DNA of 64,000 nucleotides from Cycas panzhihuaensis (lineage: Eukaryota; Cycadophyta): assembly GCA_023213395.1 (NCBI GenBank), contig CM041465.1, positions 214,279,741 to 214,343,740 of the forward strand, read 5' to 3'. Under the pieces are notes generated by a model. It worked only from the letters and a program-made list of their open reading frames with translations. It searched no databases and was not told where the DNA came from. Below are positions 34,892-45,504 of this stretch, piece by piece. Position 1 is the first letter of the stretch, and each line of letters begins with the position of its first letter. Made by a program: the position numbers and the translations under genes.

Positions 34892-35261
34892 TGAAGGATT
34901 ATACAATGATGGAGACAGGGAAGAGCATAATCACATAGTCAAACCATTGTTACATAAACACATAAATCTTTTGTATTCAATCCATGATGAGTGAGTACAC
35001 AGTAAATCTCTAAATATAAGTGGTGTCCAAAGACACCAGGGTTACACACCCCTCCAAATATATAATTTGGGGGAGGAGGGAAACTCCTCAACCCCTAGAA
35101 TTCAAACAATAATAAAACATTACATAACTTAACTCAAATCAACTTAACCTTACCTTACACTTACCTTCACATATGAGCACCCACATATGTAAATTGGTGG
35201 GAGTGGGGTGTACACTCCTGTGTAAAAGGTGGGAGTGGGGTGATGATCATTAACCCCAAAA
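34892..35261 (-). repeat. 3' LTR of element 34892-37703
   Basis: It is bounded by TGAAGG and CCCCAAAA (CCCCAACA in the partner). TATA-like AAATATATAATTT lies at 35056-35068. Two CACATATG boxes are at 35168-35175 and 35182-35189. Confidence 0.95.
35022..35037 (-). promoter_or_regulatory. LTR stem-loop
   Basis: GGTGTC-CAAA-GACACC is a 6-bp stem. Confidence 0.65.
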
Positions 35262-36006
35262 TTCTCCTCCCTAATAGTCCTCACGAATAACTTTATCTTC
35301 TCTTTAAACTTGTGAAATTTGAACTTGAAAAAAACTTTAAAAATTTATCTTTTAGCTTGATCATTACTAACTCACTTTATCCTTTTAGCAAATATATGTC
35401 CCTTTACCATTGAGTGGTGCAAAAAATATCCAAGTAAATATAGTTTGAATTGAATGAAAGTGAATGGATACAATTCTAACTTTATCTTCTAGAACTTTGA
35501 CTTTGCCTTTTGAAATCTTTGTGTTGTGAGTGACTATCATATCATAAGATTTCTCTTCTATCATATCATAAGATTTCTGCCCTTCAAATGGAGGATCAAC
35601 TTCTTGTGTAATAAGATGATCATGCATTTGACTTGAATTATGTTCCTTAGTCTTTTCATCACAATCTACCTCTAGCACCTGTCTCACATGCTCAACAATA
35701 TCAATGCTAAATTCATTTACATTGAAGGTATCTCCCCCACAAGTAGAAACTAAGATGTCCCATATGGATCTGTAAATTGTCAGTTCATAAATTTTTGAGA
35801 AAACATTATCATATATAGTGCAAAATAGTAAAGCTAAGGCTTTATTATTATTTTTTAAAGTTTTCTTTAATATTAAGATCATGTTCATCTTATAAGTAAC
35901 TCCAAAATTTTTTTGTAATAAAATAATTTTGTATTGTTTTATGCTATTGTAAAAAATTATGGCCATCAAATATAGGGAATTGTATTTTATTAAGATTGAT
36001 TGCCAT
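35262..36006 (-). pseudogene. gag N-terminus plus pol C-terminal tail (broken)
   Basis: The start is the minus-strand ATG at 36006-36004 (MAINLNKIQFPIFDGHNF), upstream of the longest open frame. A long open frame at 35385-35969 includes KALALLFCTIYDNVFSKIY, TIYRSIWDILVSTCGGDT and an acidic stretch DPPFEGQKSYDMIE, in which QKSYDMI/EKSYDMI is repeated. A frameshift exists because the first and second blocks use different frames. After the stop the reading continues to VQISQV and the purine tract, the decayed tail. The gag core is present but zinc knuckle and enzymes are missing. Confidence 0.7.
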
Positions 36007-37241
36007 TTGGATAGAAAACTTTAGTACATAAAAAATGTGCTATTACCAAATGAGCTTCTTATATTTCTCAACAAAATGTGTGTCTTTAAAAGGAATCAAA
36101 GAACTCAATAAATCAATAAACTTATATAATTTCAAATAGACTCTTTGAAAAAACTATGTAAGTAATCATAATGCCTTTGAAAAATGAGAGATGCCTTAAG
36201 AAAAAACTTTTAAATATGATGAATATGAGAGCAAATTTTACATATGACTAAGATCTTTTAACTATGCAAATATGAAATAAGACTTTTAATGATAAAAAAA
36301 AAGAATTCTTAAGCTATTGATCATTCAAGTGAATAACAACAAATTTAAACAAGAAAAATGGCTTTCTTTTTCAATCCATGAAATCCTTTTGCCTTGATAA
36401 AGATATATAATGCTAAAAATCTGAAATATATATGTGTATATTTTCACTTTGAAAGATAAATAATATGATGAAGAAACTTTAAAAAAATGAATTGTACCCG
36501 TTTTGAGTTACAGGTCTAATTGGCTTGTCACTTACTTTATATATATTTAAGTAAATTTTGCTACAAATCAGCTTTAAGAAAAGCTATATGAAAGTCAAAT
36601 GGAAACCTCAAACATGTATTATAAGTGATCAATAAGAAATGAAACAAAGTACTCCTTAAAAAGGGTTTAAAGGATAAGCTTATTGGGATATCTTAAATGC
36701 TCAAGTTGAGTAGCTTCAAAGCTATACTAAATAATCTCAAAATAAGGTGAAATTAAATCAATTTAAAGATTAATAAAATATCTAGTCAATGGAACTAACC
36801 GTTTTGAGAACGGGTTCCTACAAGTCAAGATTTTAATGTACAAAAGATGCAATCCTCCTTTTGAGGCTTAATGGGAGCCTAGGGCTCAAAATATTATGAA
36901 ATGCTAGTAAGAAACTTATAAAATAATGTAAAATGATCAATTATAGTTTAGAGAGCTACTTAATATACTTTTTAGTTAAAAACTTTGAGAAATAATGTAT
37001 AAAAAATGTGTAATAATAATAAATTAGAGGATATTATGTACCTCAACTTTGGGGGCTTAGAGCACATACAAAATGGACTCAAAATGCAATAAAAATAACT
37101 TAAAACAATAGAAGAAACTATTGATAAACTTTATAGAAAATGAATATAACCAATATTTACTTGTTATGAGTAAATCTACTTTAGATGCTAATAAATCTTC
37201 TTTCTTCTCAAAAAAAACTTTAACAAGCCAACAACCTACGC

Positions 37242-37340
37242 TCTGATACTAGATGAAGGAGAAGATGTAGGCCCAAATGGGTCTGATACTAAATGAAAGA
37301 GAAGATATAGGCCCAACTGGATCTGATACTAGATGAAGGA
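37242..37340 (-). repeat. Triplicated primer-site repeat, 40-bp period
   Basis: TCTGATACTAGATGAAGGA occurs at 37242-37260, 37282-37300 (two changes) and 37322-37340. The last copy spans the junction of the primer site and the 5' LTR end; the spacer GAAGATGTAGGCCCAA is repeated too. Confidence 0.9.
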
Positions 37341-37703
37341 TTATATAATGATGGAGATAGTGGAGAGCATAATCACATAGTCAAATTATTGTTGCATAAA
37401 CACATAAATCTTTTGTATTCAATCCATGATGAGTGAGTACATAGCAAATCTCCAAATGTAGGTGGTGTCTAATGACACTAAGGTTGCACACCCCTCCAAA
37501 TATATAATTTGGAGGAGGAGGGAAACTCCTCAACCCCTAGAATTCAAACAATAATAAAATATTACATAACTTAACTCAAATCAACTTAACCTTACCTTAT
37601 ACTTACCTTCACATGTGAGTACCCACATGTGTAAATTGGTGGGAGTGGGGTGTGCACTTCTATGTAAAAGGTGGGAGTGGGGTGATGATCATTAACCCCA
37701 ACA
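37334..37703 (-). repeat. 5' LTR of element 34892-37703
   Basis: It is bounded by TGAAGG and CCCCAACA. Two CACATGTG boxes lie at 37610-37617 and 37624-37631, in the region upstream of the TATA box. Confidence 0.95.
37465..37478 (-). promoter_or_regulatory. LTR stem-loop
   Basis: GTGTC-TAAT-GACAC pairs fully. The loop differs from the partner LTR while the 5-bp stem is kept. Confidence 0.65.
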
Positions 37704-38159
37704 GAAACTTACAAATAATAAAATATCTTAATACCTCATTAAATGGAATTTTTTATACTTAACTCAAAGTGGTTGCAATGGATCTCATTATTGAAGATTA
37801 TCTTATGGAATATGATCTGATCTCACCACTAAATAACAAGTCAACATTCAAGATGAAATGATGAGTATAAGTTGCTAAAGTATTAGAATTAAGTAGCAAA
37901 ATGTAGGTGATTAATTATCTAATATCATCTTAAGAAAATGATGTTTTGATTCATAGTCTAGTAATACCAAGTTTGTAAGATAAGGCATATAGTGCCAAGT
38001 CAAACTAAAGAAGATGAGAGCTAATGATATGATTTTAAAATAACATTAATGAATGAGAACATTATGATGGCAAATAGTTTGGATGGGAAATAATAGTGTG
38101 CACAATAATTTAAATGAGAATAAGGTGCAGAATAATCCTTCAAGTTTCAGGAAAATATC

Positions 38160-39725
38160 AATGGTTAAGAAAGATACAAGCTTCTAAATTCCAAAGTATA
38201 TATATAAAGGTAAAGTAAATATTATGGTAAATGACTTATTTAAGAGGGACAAAGGAGAATTATAACTTGTTACTTTCCTAGTCTATTCCTTGTTGAACCA
38301 AATTTGAGTGGAGTATGCTAAGCTCCTAGAAATAATAGCTTTCATAAACATCTTATAGAATTCAATCACATCTATATCATAAGGTTACACATTCATGAAT
38401 GACTTACTTTGGCATATAGGTTGTATTTTCTTGGTACTTAACTCCTTCAAGTATCAGGTTCTCAAAGAAAATCACAATGACCTCACTATAAGATTAATAT
38501 TTTTCTCTAAGAATGTACTATAATAGTCATGAATTATTTTACCATAAGGAAGTGAAGGGAAATATCCAATGACATGTGATTGATTACATGGTACATCAAA
38601 TATAGGAAAGTGAAACAAGAGTGAGTTTAGAATTACTTCATCCACTAAATGTCCCATAATACAAAAGGGTAGAGTTAACTATAGATTCAATTATCAAACT
38701 ACCTATATTAAAAGGAAAGGATTACTTTCATCATGATTAATAAATTTTAAAAATATGCCTATTTTATAGGAATCCATAGTAAGTATAAGACTTTCTAGTA
38801 AGCAATAATTTTCCTCAAGGAAATATATTAGTTACATAATTTTACTAAAGTCATAATAAGTGAATATGACCTAAAATATACTAATAACATTTATAAGTAG
38901 TTTTTTTAAGAAGTTGAGACCACTCTTGGTATGAGCACTATATATCACCTATAAATGGGGTTCATTAATTAACATTTGGAAGGGTATACTTGAAACTTCA
39001 CATCATATTAATAGAAGTAATGGCATATATGGCTATGCCTAAACTGAAGGTGATACAACACTAATTATCACACAACCATTAAGAGGCCCTCCTTTGAGGA
39101 ATTATATGGGCATAAACCATCCAAAATATTATATAAGGATTCATTAGAAGGGAAGGTTATGGTAGTAAATTAATAACTACATGAAATAATGGATATTATA
39201 AAAATACAAAAAGGAAGGTTAGAAGAAGCTAGGAATACAATGAAAGCACAAGTTAATTAACATCATTTAGAAAGAGAATTCTAAGAAGATGGGTGGGTAT
39301 ACCATTAGCTCTAACCTTTCTATCAAAATTTCCATGAAATTAAGAATGGACAAAAGATAGACCTAAGTTTTTATGGTCCATTCAAGTGGTCCATAAGATA
39401 AGCAAGGTATCTTATGCCTTGGGTCTTCTCCCCTAAGTTTGAATTCATAATGCATTTTAATCTTATAGCTAAAGTAGTAAGTGGATAGTTAAACCAACCT
39501 AATCATATATTAGCCTTACTAAATGATGAAGGGGAATTAATTAGGGTACCAAAATAAATTCTATGATAATGGACTAAACAACTGCAAAATAGGAAGATCC
39601 ATAAATACTCGATCAAATACAAGGATATTCCAAAGGAGGTTTTACTTAGGAAAATTTAGAGATTCTTAAACAGTTCATATAATAGCTTCATGCATGTCAT
39701 AGTTTTTTAGGAAGGAGGGAAATAT
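38160..39725 (+). pseudogene. Ty3/Gypsy RNase H tail, integrase and chromodomain-like tail (fragment 2), D1
   Basis: In order the plus strand shows an RNase H C-terminal piece (IYKGKVNIMVNDLFKRDKGE, about 38195), a zinc-region remnant, and SIIKLPILKGKDY (about 38670). The integrase core follows: KYAYFIGIHSKYKTF (about 38755), VIISEYDLKYTNNIYK (about 38850) with the second catalytic aspartate, TTIKRPSFEELYGHKPSK (about 39085) and KVMVVN..LHEIMDIIK (about 39155). Then come FYGPFK, FEFIMHFNLIAKVVSG and LNDEGELIRVPK (about 39370-39550), and last a chromodomain-like end, RNRKI-type QNRKIHKYSIKYKDIPKEVL (about 39600). This layout is that of Ty3 chromoviruses. Stops are frequent, the first aspartate is asparagine, and gag, protease and RT are absent. 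Confidence 0.75.
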
Positions 39726-40303
39726 TATGAGGCTATATTATAATAAAAAATAAGGGGTTCTAGAAGATTAGAAAAATCATAAGCAATTTTAGAAGGAAGC
39801 CATTTATAACTTTACTAGAAAATTATTAATAACTTCATAAGGAAGTTATCTATGGAAAGTTATAAACTTATATATAAAATTATTTGATGAATGTAAACTT
39901 TAGCTTTTATAATTAAAATTACATTATTCTCTAGTTTTTCCATATTCATATGTGTATGCATTATGTCTATTCCATTTATTAAAATGCGGGGTCTTAGTAA
40001 GCTCGATATGTCTTTTGATACAAATAAAAATGGCAAAAGAATAACTTGGGTTTCATTATTTTAATGTAAATTAGGAAGGTATGTGCATTTGTTAACCTCT
40101 TTAGAAATGTGTTAAGTGTGCATGCATGGGGTTGGAACCTTTTAAAACATGTAAATTGTTTATCACACATAAGTGCAAATGAGGTTATAGCTCAAATACA
40201 AATATGAACAAAATAATAACTAGACTCATCTTCATTTATTTTCTTAGCAATATGGATTAATGATTATATGTATCCATAAGCTTTATAAAATATGTGTGAT
40301 GAA
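39726..40303 (+). repeat. 3' sequence of Ty3 fragment 2, possible LTR, D1
   Basis: It starts TATGAGGC directly after the purine tract AGGAAGGAGGGAAATA. The D2 counterpart begins at 53263. No matching 5' copy was found upstream, so it is a likely LTR or 3' UTR of unknown end. Confidence 0.45.
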
Positions 40304-40308
40304 TTAAT

Positions 40309-40706
40309 TATTAGACTAATGTCCATTATAGTATATTCATGCACAAAGACGTCTTGGGAAGCAACGAGCTACCACCAGCTAACTTTGAGTCACCGCAGGT
40401 TGTCCGTAAGATGATAAGGTAAGTTATGCATTTTAATTTATTATTTGTTTAATATTTGACTAATTGTTGGGTTGAGGCAATCTCCCACCTCCCCAAAATC
40501 TATATATATCTTGTGTGTACCACCCTAGTATTTTTTAACACTGGCTTCAAATGTATGGAAATTAGTTGTAATGCTTCGACAATGGATTGATATGTATTCA
40601 ATTTGATTTTCTCTGTCCTCTGGAATTAACACGTATTCTTCATATACTTGCATCCACCTTTTGAGTGATAAAATTATGATCCTCATGTTTATCTTCTGAT
40701 TTTTCA
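40309..40706 (+). repeat. 5' LTR of element 40309-43857
   Basis: It starts TATTAGACTAATG where the partner starts TGTTAGGTTAATA, and ends TTTTCA. TATA-like CTATATATAT lies at about 40500. It is 80 bp longer than the 3' LTR, mostly because of extra sequence at about 40338-40410. The stem-loop has decayed (GTATT-TTTT-AACAC, 40528-40541, one mismatch). Confidence 0.85.
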
Positions 40707-42918
40707 TTGGTACTTGTGGTGGTAATTAAAAATAAGACATCTCCTTTCTGCGAAGTCGAATTGGTGCTCAATCTACTATCTCATCCATTTTAGTTTGCTC
40801 ATGGTATATCCATCCTAGCATCTTCCTTGCTGACCTTTATAAATCTAAAAATCCATCAAAGTTTTCATTTCCATTTTTGCTTAGATTTGATCTATAACAA
40901 TTATGAATGGATGCCCAAAATAATAGCAATTGTTATTTCACTTTCCATGGTCCATGATTAGATATAATCACCTCGCTCTATTATGTTAATCACCTGTGAC
41001 CTACTATTCTCTCTACTCTATCTCTATGTAATGTCTACGTTTGATTTCTTTCCACTTTTTCTTACCAAGCCCTACATACAATAGAAAAGGATGTAATAAG
41101 TATCCCATTTAATCCAATCACCTTTCTACAAGTGAAGCATTGCATTAGTATAATCATTTTTGCCTTACTTAACTGTCAAAGATCACAGATACCACACGTG
41201 AGAATTTCTATTTAAAAATTATTTGTGTTTTAGCTTTATAGCCTTAGACAATCCCCAAGACATCCATTTTAAAGGAATGTTTGATCAAATTCACAACTAT
41301 CTTTTGGTTTAAGAAGTTTGTAAGCTATAAACCATTGATCTCCTTCTTTGCCAATAGCTCTAAAAGCTTTTTATCCTATACTTGACTCATATTATCATCT
41401 CTAATTTAGATCTAGATTTGTGTTACATCGTATTATATGCGCAGGTAGCCCAACTTGTTTTCCCTCTATTTATTCATATTTTTTAAAAGAAAATATATTT
41501 TTTCTTTATATTTTTCGATTGGATCTCATGAAATCCCCCTTCACATTCAAGATCGATCAATATTGATTGATATTTTAGATAAATTCATCAATTTTGTAGT
41601 GCATCGATCACTGCTTGTTTAATATATTTTTATTATTAAATTATATATATCTCAGATATATATATATATATATATATATAATATTTTGAAGGCAAATAGT
41701 GTGCCCCCCCTCCATGGAGATTTAATCAATCTTTCGATCAAAATTTTGATTAATTTTGATCATCTAATTATTAGATTTCAACTCTATTTATCACCCATTA
41801 ATGGGTGATATTTTTCTTCAACATTATATTTTTTCTAAAGTTTTACTAAATTAAAATAAATTTGATTTATTTTTAAATTAGCCCCTTCTGCCATTAGTTG
41901 ATGGTCTCATCTTGGTCCATATGACTTTAGCTTTATCTTTTTAGGGTGTAGACTCCAAACATTACAAGCTACTTTTTATAATTTTATTTTTTAAAAGATT
42001 TAACTCTATTCTATATAATTTGAAGTCCACTAGCCCCCTTTGGAGCTTAGCAGGCAATCCTTTTAGCCCTCACATGACCAGGGGATTCTCAGCCAAGGGG
42101 CTTAACCCTAATCCTTTTTTCTATTTTACCATAAACGGGTTCTTGTACTATTTTTATTATATTTTATAATCTAAGAGTTTATTTTTTGAACAACTAGATC
42201 CATCATAAAGATATTTCAATTCTCTATGTACTAAAGCAGTTTTCAAGGAGATTTGACACTATTTTATAGGATTTTGAAGTTGGTGAACTAAAAACCTCTA
42301 TTTGATCCTAGTTTGACATATTTTTTAATATTTCAAGCAAATTTTTCACTCTAACTCAACATGCTTATTTATCATTCAACTACTAATCATTTATTGATAG
42401 TTTTTATCTATTTTAGAGGCTCACAGCTAAGTTTTTATAACATTTTAGCCCAACTTTAGCTTCCTAAAGAGAAGGAGCCTCTTTAGGAACAAAAGCATTA
42501 AACCAATGGACTCAAACTCCTTATAACCCTATTCTAAAGTTGTCACTTTATATTTTAGCTTATAAACTTGATTATAAAGCTCTTTTAAGGCATATTTTCT
42601 GCTTATTCAAGGTCTTTTCTACCTCTTTAAAGTATTTATTCAAAGAAGTGTATTTCAAAATTACTTTATAAGCATACCTTACATTTTTCCTTAGTTTAAA
42701 AGAAGCTCATATAATATCATTTATTCTTAATGTTTTTATCTTTTAAATAGTGAAACGAATCATTAAAAATCATTAAAGCTTGTTTACTTCATTTTGTATA
42801 TCTTTATTCGAAAGGAGATTCATTGCATATTTCAAGTTATTTTTTCATTTGAGGTTAAAATAACTCTTATTTATTCATTAAGACTATTCTTTTAAAGTAT
42901 ATATTAAAGTCTCTTCTA
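40707..42918 (+). other. Leader of element 40309-43857
   Basis: It is non-coding, with an AT dinucleotide run at 41656-41684 and inverted GATCGAT/ATCGATC and TCAAAATTTTGA-type motifs around 41550-41760. A GC-richer patch at 42030-42130 (GCCCCCTTTGG, GGGGCTTAACCC) resembles the leader of the element at 4514. The minus-strand frame 40525-40707 lies in the LTR and is not a gene. Confidence 0.6.
41656..41684. repeat. (TA)n microsatellite
   Basis: An uninterrupted AT dinucleotide run of about 29 bp. Confidence 0.9.
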
Positions 42919-43539
42919 ATGGTAACCTATCTGGATGACATGATGATTTCCATATTTAATAGCACTAGTTTTTCACTTTAGAAAATTTTGATAAAAACAC
43001 TCCTTATCTCTAAAAATCTATGGAATTATGTGAAATATGGTTATAAGCCAAATGTTAAAGAAAATATAAAAAAGGATAATGAGGCTTTAGCTTTAATTTT
43101 TTGTATAATAGATGACACTGTATTGATTAATGTTAGTAAAATGACCACATCTAAATCTACATGGGATACCTTAGAATTAGTTTATGGGGGAGATACTTCA
43201 GAACTAAATGAAACCAACTATATTGATAATGCTTTTTATGTGAGATACATGCTGGACTATGTAAACTTTGTTGAAATAACTAATGTTACATGTACTATTA
43301 AAGACTCTAATAAAAGTAATGATCATATTGTTGCATTTAATACCTTTGACCTGATTGACTTAACTAAGGCAAAAGATCATGAAGACTATATTATAAGGCA
43401 TAAATTGATGATCACTTCAATGATAGTGACAAAGCTAAAGGACATATATTCAATATCTCTCTCAAAGTTTCTTGAAGTACAAATACCATAAATTTAAAGA
43501 AAAGTTGAAGATGCATATGATGAATATTAACAGAGAGAA
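42919..43539 (+). pseudogene. gag N-terminus plus pol C-terminal tail (broken)
   Basis: The ancestral start is ATG at 42919 (MVTYLDDMMISIFNSTSF), followed by a TAG at 42979 where relatives suggest tryptophan. From 42988 the frame is open for 167 codons, with NLWNYVKYGYKP, ENIKKDNEALALIFCIIDDT, TTSKSTWDTLELVYGGDT and an acidic region. It ends EVQIP; in another frame the next bases read KYKYHKFKEKLK, the same tail seen in the other compact elements. This is the best-preserved gag of this group in the window. An internal start could give a truncated product, but loss of the first 23 residues makes function unlikely. Confidence 0.75.
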
Positions 43540-43857
43540 TGTTAGGTTAATATTTATCACCTAATATTGCATTGGGAGTACACATTAACATGGTCATTAT
43601 GCTAAGTTAAGGTAATATTATTTTATTGTAGCTTCCTTATTTTTTATGTTATTTTGAATTCAAGGTTGAGGAGGGCTCCTGCCCTCCTCCAAAATATTTA
43701 ACCCTTGAGGCCAAAACCCCCGATGTTCTTCAACACCACCACAACTCAAAAATATTGATGTACTCTTTCAAGATGGATTGAATATGATTTGAATCTTATT
43801 ATACAATATGGATTGATGTGTTCACTACTCCACTCTTGTCTTCATTTACATTCTTCA
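43540..43857 (+). repeat. 3' LTR of element 40309-43857
   Basis: It starts TGTTAGG after the purine tract and ends TTCTTCA. The stem-loop GATGTT-CTTC-AACACC (43722-43737) has one mismatch. Confidence 0.85.
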
Positions 43858-43862
43858 TTAAT

Positions 43863-44897
43863 GCATATGATATCTAACCCTTAGTCCTTTAATGAAGTAT
43901 ATCATAAACTTTTATTCCTTAGTTAAAAAGTAAACCCTTTTTTATTTAATTCTCTTTTCTTTTCCTTCTTATTTTAGATCCAACATTTACTTCAAATAAA
44001 TGTCCATAATAAATAAAACAAAAACTTCTACATGTATGATATTTGAACTTCATTCTTTTAAATGATCTTACAATTACTCATTTTAATTAAAGATTTACAG
44101 AAAGCATATGCATGCAGAAATTAAAAAATTAAAATATGAAACAATTCAACAGATGAAATACTAAAGAGGATTTAGGTATGTATTATTTTGCACGATGCTT
44201 TATAAATCATGAGATATTATCATCATATTCAATAATTTGATATGTATTGAATTGACTAAAAAAAAAGATAATATATTTTCATACTTATTAAAACATTTTA
44301 TGAGAGTTTATTTAGGCACTCCTTCAAAGGAGCATTGAGACATATATTAAGATGAGTGTTAAGGAAGTAACTAAATATGTGTTAAAATACATATCGAATC
44401 ATGGATGAATAAGTGCTAGAACATTTATTAAACATATTAGAACACTTCTTAGTAAGTGTATTCAATTCTCTACTTAGTCATTAAAGTCTATGTCAAGATG
44501 CTCACTAAAAAATACATCCAAATAGTTGTTAAAGCCCACTAAAAATTAATCAATTAATGAGTATTTATTTATTCACTTGAAATATATTTATGTCCATATC
44601 AAATCCATTAAACTTAAGATCATTATTATTTTAATATATATTATTTTTCTTTAAATTACATGTTGCACTATTATTATTATTTATATGATTATGAGATAAG
44701 CAAACTATCAAATTCCATGGACTATATATCAAAATTAAATTAAATAAGGATGAAGGAATGAAGAGGATAAGGGATAATGGAAACAAAAATGAAATGGAAT
44801 GTGGTAGAGTTATCTATTTATAGAGATCATTATCAGTGTCATATAATACTAGGGTTTATTATAGGACCCTATTACTTATAACTCTACATTTGAAGCT
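43863..44897. other. Distal non-coding part of D1
   Basis: It matches 53838-54902. There is no gene. A minus-strand CTCTATAAATAG (44816-44828) near the end is promoter-like. Confidence 0.5.
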
Positions 44898-45212
44898 TCA
44901 TTGAAGAATGAAGGAAAAGAGGAACTTAGAGGGCCTTTATTCAATAGTGGGGACATTGAGAGATTCAAGAGTTTGGTTAGTGTAACATATTTAGGAAAAA
45001 TATATGAAATCTCCTTATGGAATGTTAGGATTCAAGCTCTTCTAAGTCCTCACACTTGTCAGTCCTCCCATTCTTTAGCTAGTACAATTTAGATCTTTCT
45101 TTTAGGATGGGATAGAGATCTACGATAGATTGTTTCCTTAAGAGGGCTTAGGGATTTATTGATAGGGAGATTAGGATGTTTATTTTGGCATAAGGACCCC
45201 AACAATCCTCCT
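44898..45212. other. Spacer between D1 and D2
   Basis: It has no counterpart at either outer edge of the duplicated blocks in this window. The plus-strand frame 44901-45092 has no recognisable domain. Confidence 0.5.
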
Positions 45213-45504
45213 ATTTATTAGTACTATTTACTTATTTATTCTTCCCTTTAAGATGAAAATCTTAATGATTAGTTGCTTTAGTTTATTTAATTTTCTCTTT
45301 ATTCTTTTATGTTGATTATCTTAGCATGTAGATAATAATTATGTATATTTCCTTGATTAGAACACATTTAGAATGTCATCTATCTTCCCTTTGGAAGAGG
45401 ATCAAGGATCCATCAAGACTCATTACCATACATGGCCTTTTATAAGGGCCACTCTTTCTCCTAACTTAAGGCTACTTAGATAACCTACTTTAATCAACAT
45501 TGCA

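Larger units (their letters stand above)
34892..37703 (-). mobile_element. Non-autonomous Copia-type element (TR-GAG-like) inserted in D1
   Basis: Both LTRs are exactly 370 bp (34892-35261, 37334-37703) and differ at about two dozen positions, mostly C/T and G/A. The flanks AAAAC and GAAAC fit a target duplication with one change. D2 has the empty site near 50995. The order on the minus strand is LTR, primer site, about 1.3 kb leader, gag remnant with pol tail, purine tract AGGGAGGAGAA, LTR. It is closely related to 1392-3193. Confidence 0.95.
40309..43857 (+). mobile_element. Non-autonomous Copia-type element (TR-GAG-like) inserted in D1
   Basis: TTAAT at 40304-40308 and 43858-43862 is a perfect target duplication, and D2 has the empty site. 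The 5' LTR is 40309-40706 and the 3' LTR is 43540-43857. Between them are 2.2 kb of leader and a gag-plus-tail remnant, then the purine tract AACAGAGAGAA. The sequence after the 5' LTR, TTGGTACTTGTGG, is a poor match to a tRNA-iMet site, so the primer site has decayed. Confidence 0.9.
29266..44897. repeat. Duplicated block D, copy D1
   Basis: From about 29266 (TTTATTAG) to 44897 (TTTGAAGCT) the sequence matches 45213-54902 in the same orientation over most of its length. D1 carries two Copia-type elements missing from D2; without them it is about 9.3 kb. By eye a sample around 38280-38450 differs at about one base in seven, so the duplication is old. The stretch 29560-30500 has no counterpart in D2, where 45505-46630 sits instead. 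Confidence 0.85.

Noticed and set aside
35022-35037. Short inverted repeat as a transcription terminator
   Set aside because: There is no T-run or bacterial context, and the same hairpin sits near the start of the transcript in LTRs on both strands.
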